The position numbers and the translations under genes are program-made. The notes under the pieces were generated by a model. The model saw only the letters and a list, made by a program, of their open reading frames with translations, did no database searches and was not told the origin of the DNA. A stretch of 64,000 nucleotides of DNA, taken from contig NZ_BMYY01000007.1 in the NCBI RefSeq assembly GCF_014652515.1, forward strand, positions 94,351 to 158,350, written 5' to 3'. Shown here in pieces: positions 1 through 6,380 of this stretch (positions are counted from its first letter, which is position 1; each line of letters starts with the position of its first letter). Source of the stretch: Bacterioplanes sanyensis (GTDB lineage Bacteria; Pseudomonadota; Gammaproteobacteria; Pseudomonadales; Oceanobacteraceae).

Positions 1-2
1 CG

Positions 3-368
3 ACAGCCAATGTTCATGATATTGCCGCCAGTCAGCACCTGCTTCACGGAGGAGAGCAACGAGTATTGGGTGACTCCGGATATCTCGGCATTCAGAAACG
101 AGAAGAGCACTCCTCAAAGGAAAATATTGATTGGCTGATCAACTGCCGGCATAAAAAGCGGCAGCAATACACAGAGGAAAGCGCGGAATATCAGTTTGAA
201 AAAGTGAAATCACAACTGCGCTCTAAAGTGGAGCATGTTTTCAGTCGCATTAAAAATCAATTCGGTTACAGCAAAGTGCGTTATCGCGGATTGAAGAAGA
301 ATACCAACCGTTTGTATTTGCTAGCAGGTTTTACCAACCTGCTGAGAGTGAAATCGACCCTAAACTAG
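3..368 (+). mobile_element. IS5-family transposase, 3' part (cut by window edge)
   Basis: The reading frame is open from the first bases of the window, so this is the C-terminal part of a longer transposase and the N-terminus lies outside. The translation has the pattern of IS5-type DDE transposases: a short NVHD stretch, the GDSGYLG block that carries the second catalytic Asp, and the block SKVEHVFSRIKNQFGY that carries the catalytic Glu. The protein ends in the usual LYLLAGFTNLLR tail and a TAG stop. A good candidate for the right end of the element is GAGGTGCC at 511-518 followed by TTAG, which fits the YTAR target of the IS5 group. That end lies inside the start of a hydrolase-like gene on the other strand. 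The element end is inferred, because the left end is not in view. Confidence 0.85.
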
Positions 369-370
369 GG

Positions 371-404
371 CGAGTGCGCCCAAAATCTGCAGAAATGCAG
401 TTTT
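371..404. repeat. Imperfect hairpin after the IS transposase
   Basis: Two 14-base arms (GCCCAAAATCTGCA and TGCAGTTTTTGGGC, one mismatch) enclose a GAAA loop just after the transposase stop codon. It can act as a terminator that insulates the element from the neighbouring genes. It lies inside the inferred IS. Confidence 0.5.
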
Positions 405-518
405 TGGGCAAAAATAAGGCCCGAATAAGGGCCTAGGCCATGGGAATTGGCAGCCTTTCCCAACTTTTTCTGATTTCCTGGTTAGGTTCGGCGAGTTCAG
501 GTGAAAATCAGAGGTGCC

Positions 519-555
519 TTAGAAAACCCGTGACAATATACTTAAGGATTGGCAT
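519..555 (-). pseudogene. 5' remnant of a second hydrolase-like gene, cut by the IS
   Basis: An ATG at 555-553 overlaps the end of the upstream lipoprotein gene in exactly the way the intact hydrolase-like gene at 2390 overlaps its own lipoprotein gene. Both starts lie in the TAT-GC codon pair just before the lipoprotein stop. Reading on gives MPILKYIVTGFL, which looks like the start of a signal peptide. The frame then runs into the putative IS right end and stops at once. The simplest reading is that this was the first codons of a paralogue of the 1668-2390 gene, destroyed by insertion of the IS5-type element. Confidence 0.55.
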
Positions 556-1363
556 ATTTTTCACACTCTTCACGCGATACATCTCCATACTTTTTCGATT
601 GGGTTGCATACCAACTAAGGAACTGATTGTGAGATTCTTTCCTTTCATCTGTATTAACCACAAATGACTGTATGCTCGAACGATAGTCATTGCCCTTGTG
701 ATACGGCGTACCCGAGTAATCAAAAAAACATGAGATCATTTTCTGGTATTCATTCTTTGCATGTGTTAACTGCTTTAGATCTTCGGTACCGGCTACCTCC
801 ATCCTCTTTTGAAGACCATAAGCTGTCCATAAGCTCGCCCGATAAAGCTGAAAACTCTCGCCATATAGTTCATATAAGCCATGTTCCACTTCATCGCGGA
901 CACCATTGTCATCGGTATCAACGCCTTCGATGGTTTCGCGGGCAGCAAAGAACTTTGGCTTAGGCGGCAGTTTTTGCGCGTCGATTTCTTTAATGGTCAG
1001 GGTATGACGGCTGGTATCGCTGGCGACTAATTCCACCTGGGTATCTTCCACCACGTCTTGGCTGTGCAGCGTTAGCTGGCCTTGCTCGTTTTTAACCAGC
1101 TCCAGCGGTGCATCGTCAGTGTCGACGATCCAGCTGACTGGGCGATGGTTAATATGGGTGGGCAATAGCAGTTGGCTGCGCTCATCCATACTGGCTGGCA
1201 CTGTGCTTTCTTGCTCAGTGTTGGTGTCGGGTTCGGGTGTGACTTCCACCCTGTCGTTATTGGGTGAATCATTGGAATCGCCCGATGAGCCGCTGCCACC
1301 GCAGGCGGCTAATAATGTGCTGAGGGCGGCCAAGGTCACCCAGTGAGTGATGTACGTTTTCAT
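542..1363 (-). CDS. Putative lipoprotein, tandem copy 1
   Basis: This is a 273-residue protein with a lipoprotein signal peptide: a hydrophobic stretch ending in the lipobox LLAAC, then a Gly/Ser/Asp-rich linker, so it is probably anchored in a membrane by the lipidated Cys. No catalytic family is recognised. Around residues 150-165 it has DTDDNGVRDEVE, which resembles Ca-binding Asp-rich loops of the thrombospondin type-3/EF-hand type. A paralogue lies at 2377-3180. Residues from about 30 to 180 are almost identical in the two copies, whereas the last 85 or so residues have diverged and share only scattered positions such as SFVVNTDERK and ECEKYA. The start ATG follows a GGATCAAACC sequence. 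Function is unknown. Confidence 0.8.
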   Translation of the reverse strand: MKTYITHWVTLAALSTLLAACGGSGSSGDSNDSPNNDRVEVTPEPDTNTEQESTVPASMDERSQLLLPTHINHRPVSWIVDTDDAPLELVKNEQGQLTLHSQDVVEDTQVELVASDTSRHTLTIKEIDAQKLPPKPKFFAARETIEGVDTDDNGVRDEVEHGLYELYGESFQLYRASLWTAYGLQKRMEVAGTEDLKQLTHAKNEYQKMISCFFDYSGTPYHKGNDYRSSIQSFVVNTDERKESHNQFLSWYATQSKKYGDVSREECEKYANP

Positions 1364-1667
1364 GGTTTGATCCTCAAGATTGGGTTAAACGCTGCTCGGC
1401 CACTTGCCTTCCTTGAGGTTACCCCTCGCGCCGGGCGGGCTAGCTCCCTTTGTTATTCATGCTGTGGTACTGAGTTGGGGTCAGAGCTTAAGCTCTGACC
1501 CCGTATCTACGTTTTCTTTTTCGTCAAGCCCTATGCCCTCCTTGAGGGTATCCCTCATGCCGGGCGGGCGAGCTCCCTGATTTGCTAATGCTGTGGTCGC
1601 CGCAACGCCAACTCAGGCGGACTGCTAAGGCGCAGAAAACCTAGGCGCTAAACCGAAAAATGAGATA
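1364..1667. repeat. Intergenic region with two repeat copies and a perfect palindrome
   Basis: No gene is visible here. The region holds two copies of a dispersed repeat. R1 is partial (1405-1469). R2 spans 1524-1657, begins CTATGCCCTCCTTGAGGG and ends GGCGCTAAACCGA. Between them is a perfect 26-base palindrome at 1477-1502. Further copies of the repeat are at 3313-3551 and 3919-4035, with a weak inverted copy near 6159-6194. The palindrome resembles REP-type sequences; that is inference. Confidence 0.75.
1477..1502. repeat. 26-bp perfect palindrome (REP-like)
   Basis: Two 13-base arms read GGGGTCAGAGCTT and its exact complement, with no loop. The following bases up to 1519 recur in inverted orientation at 6117-6149 (31 of 33 positions identical over 1487-1519), where they form the 5' end of the toxin-tip reading frame. 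Confidence 0.85.
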
Positions 1668-2390
1668 TTAGGCTGGCTCACTGACTTTGCCCATTTTAAC
1701 GGCAGCCACATAAGGCAAAAACTCAGGGTTACGCTTTTGTAGCGCTTCAAAAATAGCATTGGCACGCAAGCCACCGTAACCGTGGCCAATCAGAATGACC
1801 CTATGGCCGGCAATAATATCGGCTTCTACTTGCTCAACCCCCTCTTGTAGCTGCTCACGTTGGCGTTCGATGGTTTTTCGCATTTCGCTACGAATGACGT
1901 AGCCCATTTCATCGCTAATATCACGACTAAAGCCCGCTTCTGGCTCGGTTAAAATACCGTTGTTGGTGCCCGCTCGATAGATATCCACGGCTTGGCGATT
2001 GGTAATGCCGTTATTATAAAAGTTGATCACATTATCGACATGAGGGTCGATGGCTGTGCCAGCAGCAGCACTGTCTCGCTCCAATACCTTTTCAGCAATA
2101 GCCAAAGCCAGACCGTCGTATTCAGAGCTGCCGGGGCCGGTATAAGAGTTGGAGGAAGGGAGTTCATCAATGACTATATTGTCGTCACGCAGAAAGTCAG
2201 TTTTACGAACCTCATCAAGTATAATCTCCACAGCACTTGGATCTGTGTATGTCGTGGGTAAATAGTATACCTTAGTTAGAGGAGCGTCACTATCGGAGTC
2301 ACCCTCAACAACAGGACAGTAGTTCTCTGAATGTGAAAACGATGCCAAAACACTCAGAGATAACGCAAGATATTTATTAAGGTTTTGCAT
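1668..2390 (-). CDS. Secreted alpha/beta-hydrolase-like protein, probably inactive or truncated
   Basis: The protein is about 240 residues long if started at the ATG at 2390, which gives a clean signal peptide (MQNLNKYLALSLSVLASFSHS). A longer frame to 2420 uses a poorer start. Near the C-terminus it has the strand-turn-helix ILIGHGYGGLRAN, which matches the nucleophile elbow G-H-S-x-G-G of lipases except that the Ser is replaced by Gly. Only about 40 residues follow, too few for the Asp and His of a catalytic triad. It overlaps the end of the upstream lipoprotein gene by 14 bases, so the two are likely translationally coupled. What is seen: signal peptide and degenerate elbow. Inference: a lipase-like fold that is cut short or has lost catalysis. 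The exact function is unknown. Confidence 0.6.
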   Translation of the reverse strand: MQNLNKYLALSLSVLASFSHSENYCPVVEGDSDSDAPLTKVYYLPTTYTDPSAVEIILDEVRKTDFLRDDNIVIDELPSSNSYTGPGSSEYDGLALAIAEKVLERDSAAAGTAIDPHVDNVINFYNNGITNRQAVDIYRAGTNNGILTEPEAGFSRDISDEMGYVIRSEMRKTIERQREQLQEGVEQVEADIIAGHRVILIGHGYGGLRANAIFEALQKRNPEFLPYVAAVKMGKVSEPA

Positions 2391-3180
2391 ATTTCTCACA
2401 CTCATCCTTTGACATTGCAACGGCTTTTCTTGACTTCATCGAAACCCATTGGGAGTACTGAGAATAGGCATTTTTTCTTTCATCTGTATTCACAACAAAT
2501 GAACGCACACTCACTAAGTAATCGATCATTTCATGAGAGCGAGCTCCAGAAAAACCAGAGAAGCAAGAGACCATTTCCATGGATTTATCCTTCACTCTCA
2601 TCAGCCTTTTCATGTCACCCGAGCTTGCTGCCTCCATCTTTTCCTGCAGCTGATAGGCCGTCCATAATGTCGCACGATAAAGCTGAAACTTATCGCCATA
2701 TAGCTCATATAAGCCATGCTCCACTTCATCGCGTACACCATTGCCATCGGTATCAATGCCTTCGATGGTTTCGCGGGCAGCAAAGAACTTTGGCTTAGGC
2801 GGCAGTTTTTGCGCGTCGATTTCTTTAATGGTGAGGGTATGGCGGCTGGTATCGCTGGCGATTAATTCCACCTGGGTGTCTTCCACCACGTCTTGGCTGT
2901 GCAGCGTTAACTGGCCTTGCTCGTTTTTAACCAGCTCCAGCGGTGCATCGTCAGTGTCGACGATCCAGCTTACTGGGCGATGGTTAATATGGGTGGGCAA
3001 TAGCAGTTGGCTGCGCTCATCCATACTGGCTGGCACTGTGCTTTCTTGCTCAGTGTTGGTGTCGGGTTCGGGTGTGACTTCCACGGTGCTGGAATCGCCC
3101 GATGAGCCGCTGCCACCGCAGGCAGCCAGCAAGGTACTGAGGGCGGCCAAGGTCACCCAGTGAGTGATGTGCGTTTTCAT
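2377..3180 (-). CDS. Putative lipoprotein, tandem copy 2
   Basis: This is a 267-residue paralogue of the 542-1363 product, with the same lipoprotein signal peptide (lipobox LLAAC) and a shorter linker (six residues fewer). The central 150 residues are nearly identical to copy 1, including DTDGNGVRDEVE. The C-terminal third differs strongly, except for a conserved Cys region, SFVVNTDERK and the final ECEKYA-P. It is followed, with overlap, by the hydrolase-like gene at 1668-2390, so the unit lipoprotein plus hydrolase was duplicated over about 1.8 kb. The shared head with a diverged tail suggests gene conversion or selection for diversity in the tail. No function can be assigned. Confidence 0.8.
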   Translation of the reverse strand: MKTHITHWVTLAALSTLLAACGGSGSSGDSSTVEVTPEPDTNTEQESTVPASMDERSQLLLPTHINHRPVSWIVDTDDAPLELVKNEQGQLTLHSQDVVEDTQVELIASDTSRHTLTIKEIDAQKLPPKPKFFAARETIEGIDTDGNGVRDEVEHGLYELYGDKFQLYRATLWTAYQLQEKMEAASSGDMKRLMRVKDKSMEMVSCFSGFSGARSHEMIDYLVSVRSFVVNTDERKNAYSQYSQWVSMKSRKAVAMSKDECEKYAKP

Positions 3181-3312
3181 GGTTTGATCCTCAAGATTGG
3201 GAACCTCTAAATAGCTCTGCGCGAGTGCAGCAGGCTTTTATAACAAGGCGGCGATGGCAGTATATGGCAATTAATCGGCGCCGACGGATTTTTGAGATAC
3301 GGCTTTATTTCC

Positions 3313-3551
3313 GCCAAGCCCTATGCCCTCCTTGAGGGATCTTATCCCTCACGCCGGGCGGGCGAACTCCCTGCTCTGCGCTGCACAGGCCGTTATCCCT
3401 GAGTTGCCAATGCTGTGGTCGCCACAACGCCAACAGCCTGCATCCCGGCAGGATGTTGGCTGGTGCTGCCATCCAGGCAGCCCCTGCGGGCACAGCCATT
3501 GCCAACTCAGGCGGCCTGCTAAGGCGCGGAAAACCAAGGCGCTAAACCGAG
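3313..3551 (+). repeat. Dispersed repeat R3 (longest copy)
   Basis: The 5' part matches R2 (1524-1657) and R1 (1405-1469): CTATGCCCTCCTTGAGGG, then CGCCGGGCGGGCGAACTCCC and the block GCTGTGGTCGCC. The 3' part matches R4 (3919-4035). It therefore combines the elements seen separately in the other copies. R2 lacks the middle block of about 90 bases. Confidence 0.75.
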
Positions 3552-3780
3552 ATATAAAAAATCATCTCGCACTTTGCCGCGTCAAAGTCTCCAGTCATTA
3601 ACATCACTCTCGCAACGCCAAATCGGCCTGAGATGGCGCCGCCAACCAGTGAAGGCGACCAAGCTGGGCAGCAGGGATGCTGGCCAAGCAAACGGGGCGC
3701 GGGATTCGCCCTGTTTGTGCGCGCTCCGTCGCCAAACTGGTTGGTGGTCTAGCCACGCCATCTTGGCCGGGAGCGGGATT

Positions 3781-3805
3781 GTTAAGGGGGGCGGCCCCCC
3801 TTAAC
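3781..3805. repeat. Strong GC-rich hairpin
   Basis: Arms GTTAAGGGGGG and CCCCCCTTAAC enclose a CGG loop. No gene ends beside it. It could be a mobile-element end or the relic of a terminator. Confidence 0.6.
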
Positions 3806-3918
3806 TGAAAAGCCCGTGCGTAGCCGGGCGAATCATTGCGATATTGAGTTTACCTCCATTTTCAGAAGCATAAACTTGGTGTCCTTCGTGGTTCGCGAAC
3901 AAGGTAATTGTTAACGCT

Positions 3919-4035
3919 AAGCCTATGCCCGGCAGGATGTTGGCTGGTGCTGCCGTCCGGGCAGCCTCTGCGGGCACAGCCATTGCCAACTCAGGCGGCC
4001 TGCTAAGGCGCGAAAAACCTAGGCGCTAAACCGAG
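3919..4035 (+). repeat. Dispersed repeat R4
   Basis: This 117-base copy matches the 3' half of R3 closely (about nine of ten bases by eye). It ends 50 bases before the stop codon of the last immunity-operon gene. Confidence 0.75.
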
Positions 4036-4084
4036 AGTTTAAGTATCAACATCCGGTTTGGTGATACTTAAAAACTCGATCCCC

Positions 4085-4486
4085 CTATTTGCTGGCTTTG
4101 CGCCGATGGAAACTGACAAACTCGCGGTTAATTTCGTTTAAACCCACTGCAATGTCGTCGAGATGGCTGGTTAAATACTCAGCCACGGCGTCTTTGTTAG
4201 GGTTGAAGCGCTGAATATTAAGCTTGTACAGCTCGTACACCGCCGGTGCCAATTGCTGCAAAATCAGCGTTGGGCTTTCGGCTTTAAGCATGTAGTGCAA
4301 ATACAAATTAATGTGCTGCATTTTCTCTTCGAGGCTAGCGCTGTTTAATAACGCCAGCTCATCGGCGGCGGAGTTCAGCGCGGTTAAGCGCTCGCTTACC
4401 AGCTCGGCGTCCAGCTGCTCGGGCGAGCGACTGTCGGCGTACCAGTAGTCGGCGAAATAGTTGGGGAAACGTTGCATTATGCTCAT
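4085..4486 (-). CDS. Hypothetical protein, third gene of the toxin-immunity cassette
   Basis: This is a 133-residue, mostly helical, soluble protein of unknown family. I chose the ATG at 4486 because it lies 1 base after the stop of the Imm49-like gene and has GGAGAAAT as ribosome site. A frame extending to 4612 would overlap that gene and lacks support. There is no signal peptide or membrane segment. Its position after toxin and immunity genes suggests a second immunity protein, an accessory protein, or the immunity gene of an earlier toxin tip. No motif decides between these. Confidence 0.65.
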   Translation of the reverse strand: MSIMQRFPNYFADYWYADSRSPEQLDAELVSERLTALNSAADELALLNSASLEEKMQHINLYLHYMLKAESPTLILQQLAPAVYELYKLNIQRFNPNKDAVAEYLTSHLDDIAVGLNEINREFVSFHRRKASK

Positions 4487-4487
4487 A

Positions 4488-5402
4488 TTATTTCTCCAAT
4501 GGATTGCGTGTGCGCACGGGGAAATTAAGCCGCAAGCTGTCGTCGGCCAACGGCGGTAGCTGTGACCAATCCTGATGTTCCACCAACCACTGAGGGATAT
4601 AGCGGTTTTCAACCGTCACGCGATAACCCAAGCGGTCGTAGGCCAAGGCTGCTAGGCCCATTAGAGGTAATGATAATGCCGTATCTGGCGTCGCGATATC
4701 TGGGTCTTTGCTGTATTTTTTCTGGTGCTTATGCAGGGCGTTTTCGATTGCCTGATTAAATCTCACCTCGCCTTCTTCAAAGGCAATGGTGGCAATCACA
4801 TCGATGATGGGAAGATAAATCAGCTCGACCGTATCGGCCCATGTACCCAAGCGCGACAAAGTGGTTGGGCTATATTGGGCTTCCAGCAAGGCATTACGAA
4901 TATCTTGCTGCAGATGCAGTTTACGATACAAAGCAGCGATACTGGTAAAAACTGAATCATCGTAGGGCGTGACTGAGCGCACGACTCTAAAGTCCATTCC
5001 CATCAAAAAATCAATGGCCTTTTGATTGCGCGTAACCCAGGCGGTTTGCAGTGCTCTAAACCACTTTACCGCATCAGCAGCTTCACCGTCAGAATCTCCG
5101 TACACGGCGTGCAGGGTTTCATCGAGCTCAAAATCAAACAGCTCACCGTTATACAATGGACATTGCAACCAACCGAGAGAAAGCTGCTGCAAACGGCGCA
5201 TAATATAATAGGTAGTTTCTTTACCAGGGTTGATATAGCACTCATAGGCTAAATACTGTTGATAATCACCGATCGTTCCGGGAAGCCAGTTGCGCAAAGG
5301 CAAAGAATTTTTTTCATAAAATTCAGCAAGGTCATCGATATCCTCTGTTAACAATGGGAGTATCAACTCATGCTTTTCTTTTGTTAAAACTGCTGAAATC
5401 AT
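4488..5402 (-). CDS. Imm49-like immunity protein
   Basis: This is a 304-residue soluble protein. The C-terminal segment with LPLMGLAALAYDRLGYRVTV followed by a tyrosine- and proline-containing stretch (NRYIPQWL) resembles the Imm49 family of immunity proteins found next to polymorphic toxins. The family call is from memory of its pattern and is moderate. It starts 9 bases after the stop of the nuclease-like toxin tip, with GAGG as ribosome site, which is the usual order toxin then immunity. It probably binds the toxin domain in the cytoplasm and blocks it. The Imm49 gene and the following small gene form one transcription unit with the toxin tip. Confidence 0.6.
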   Translation of the reverse strand: MISAVLTKEKHELILPLLTEDIDDLAEFYEKNSLPLRNWLPGTIGDYQQYLAYECYINPGKETTYYIMRRLQQLSLGWLQCPLYNGELFDFELDETLHAVYGDSDGEAADAVKWFRALQTAWVTRNQKAIDFLMGMDFRVVRSVTPYDDSVFTSIAALYRKLHLQQDIRNALLEAQYSPTTLSRLGTWADTVELIYLPIIDVIATIAFEEGEVRFNQAIENALHKHQKKYSKDPDIATPDTALSLPLMGLAALAYDRLGYRVTVENRYIPQWLVEHQDWSQLPPLADDSLRLNFPVRTRNPLEK

Positions 5403-5411
5403 AACAAAACC

Positions 5412-6107
5412 TCACTTAATTTTAAATTCATCGACTTTGTACTGCCCAGTCAGTGAGCCATCTTTTGTTAATGGTTGACGAACAGCAGTATACCGAATAT
5501 TACCCCGCCTATTTGCCTTCTTAAGTTCTTTAACAAAAGAGTTTTCACTGCCTAGTTTGGCCTCATAGTTGGCAATAATATCATCCATATACTCCTTCGT
5601 ACCTTGCTGAGCCCGACTGTCTTTATTTTTACCATACTTCAACTTTCGCGAGCCCAGCTGGCTATTGCCGCCCTTGGCTTCCACAATCACTAGATTGCCG
5701 TCTTTATCGCGGTAGACCATATCAAAGGTGCCTTGCTTGCCATTGCCCATCAAGTCGTTGGGCAAATCCACTTCTTCATAACCCAGGTTGTTGAAGTGTT
5801 TGCGGGCCACGGCTTCACCGATTTTTTCGGACTGGGCGATGCGTTTCTTTTGCAGCTCCGCTACCTTGTCCAACTCACCGTTTTTATAGCGCTGATCGAT
5901 AAGCATGTTTAGGCGTTCACGATGCCTTTCAAGCCGATCTAACTCTGGATCCCTGATATCATTCACAGAGATCTTTTGTGTATCGATGGGGCGTGCCGCA
6001 AAGTCGATATTATCGGTGATTTCAAAGATTTCGACCTTGCCATCTTCACCAATGCGGTGGCCCAACTTGGGGGTATCGGGCGAGGCATGGCGGCGCACAA
6101 TGCGCAA
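5412..6107 (-). CDS. Orphan polymorphic-toxin C-terminal tip, PD-(D/E)XK nuclease-like
   Basis: The 231-residue frame has a charged helical linker (residues about 50-95) followed by a domain with FDMVYRDKDGNLVIVEAKGG, the D...ExK signature of the restriction-endonuclease fold, and AQQGTKEYMDDII, a pattern I know from the C-terminal tips of Rhs and haemagglutinin-type toxins. The likely role is a DNase effector. The start is only a TTG. The frame is open a little further, to 6137, where a TGA cuts it off, so there is no delivery domain, signal peptide or Rhs core. It is best seen as an orphan or displaced toxin tip kept with its immunity gene, able to join a full-length toxin by recombination. 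Whether it is expressed as a free protein is uncertain. Confidence 0.7.
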   Translation of the reverse strand: MRIVRRHASPDTPKLGHRIGEDGKVEIFEITDNIDFAARPIDTQKISVNDIRDPELDRLERHRERLNMLIDQRYKNGELDKVAELQKKRIAQSEKIGEAVARKHFNNLGYEEVDLPNDLMGNGKQGTFDMVYRDKDGNLVIVEAKGGNSQLGSRKLKYGKNKDSRAQQGTKEYMDDIIANYEAKLGSENSFVKELKKANRRGNIRYTAVRQPLTKDGSLTGQYKVDEFKIK

Positions 6108-6116
6108 GCCGTCTTC

Positions 6117-6149
6117 AAAGAAAACGTAGATACCGGCTCAGAGCTTAAG
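6117..6149 (-). repeat. Inverted copy of the 1487-1519 junction sequence
   Basis: 31 of 33 bases match 1487-1519 in the opposite orientation. Here the sequence codes for IYVFF at the start of the toxin-tip frame and includes half of the palindrome seen at 1477-1502. A degenerate inverted copy of the R-repeat follows at 6159-6194. The two sites bracket the whole accessory segment. Confidence 0.7.
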
Positions 6150-6339
6150 CGATGGCCCGCGCTAGGCACAGGTTTTCCCGCCTTAGCAGGCGGCTTGTCC
6201 GTCGTGTGTTTTTGCTTGCTGGAAGTGTCTAAGCTGCAGTGATGTGCAGAGGATAATATGAGCGCGCAGCGATAAAACCAGCCCCCGGTTTTATCGACTT
6301 ATTTTTTGAAGCTCTGCTGTTGGGAAGTTATCTAAGCAA

Positions 6340-6365
6340 CAGCGATCACATGGCTGTGATCGCTG
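6340..6365 (-). terminator. Hairpin after the porin gene
   Basis: Arms of 11 bases (CAGCGATCACA and its complement) with a four-base loop lie 15 bases beyond the porin stop codon, followed on the minus strand by TTGCTTAG. Probably the porin terminator, although the T-run is weak. A second hairpin (GATAAAACC...GGTTTTATC) is at 6271-6295. Confidence 0.5.
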
Positions 6366-6380
6366 CTCAGCAGTGTGGCC

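Larger units (their letters stand above)
3181..4084. repeat. 900-bp non-coding region with two long repeats and hairpins
   Basis: I see no convincing gene; the frames here are short and match nothing I recognise. The region carries repeat copy R3 (3313-3551) and R4 (3919-4035). Their 3' halves share about 115 bases: both contain CGGCAGGATGTTGGCTGGTG and end with GGCGCTAAACCGAG. A strong GC hairpin lies at 3781-3805, and another hairpin (TTTAAGTATCA and its complement) at 4038-4072 lies just beyond the last gene of the immunity operon and may terminate it. The repeats look like a family that moves or recombines with accessory genes. Confidence 0.7.

Noticed and set aside
664-963. Plus-strand frame opposite lipoprotein copy 1, partly repeated opposite copy 2 (2385-2798)
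   Set aside because: It is repeated only because the lipoprotein gene is duplicated. The shadow frames differ in length and have no start signals.
3323-3804. Short plus-strand frames in the repeat region considered as small genes
   Set aside because: They have no ribosome sites or family features, and they run through repeats that recur in other frames.
4487-4612. Longer start for the third immunity-operon gene
   Set aside because: It would place 42 codons inside the Imm49-like gene in another frame. The ATG at 4486 with GGAG fits coupling.
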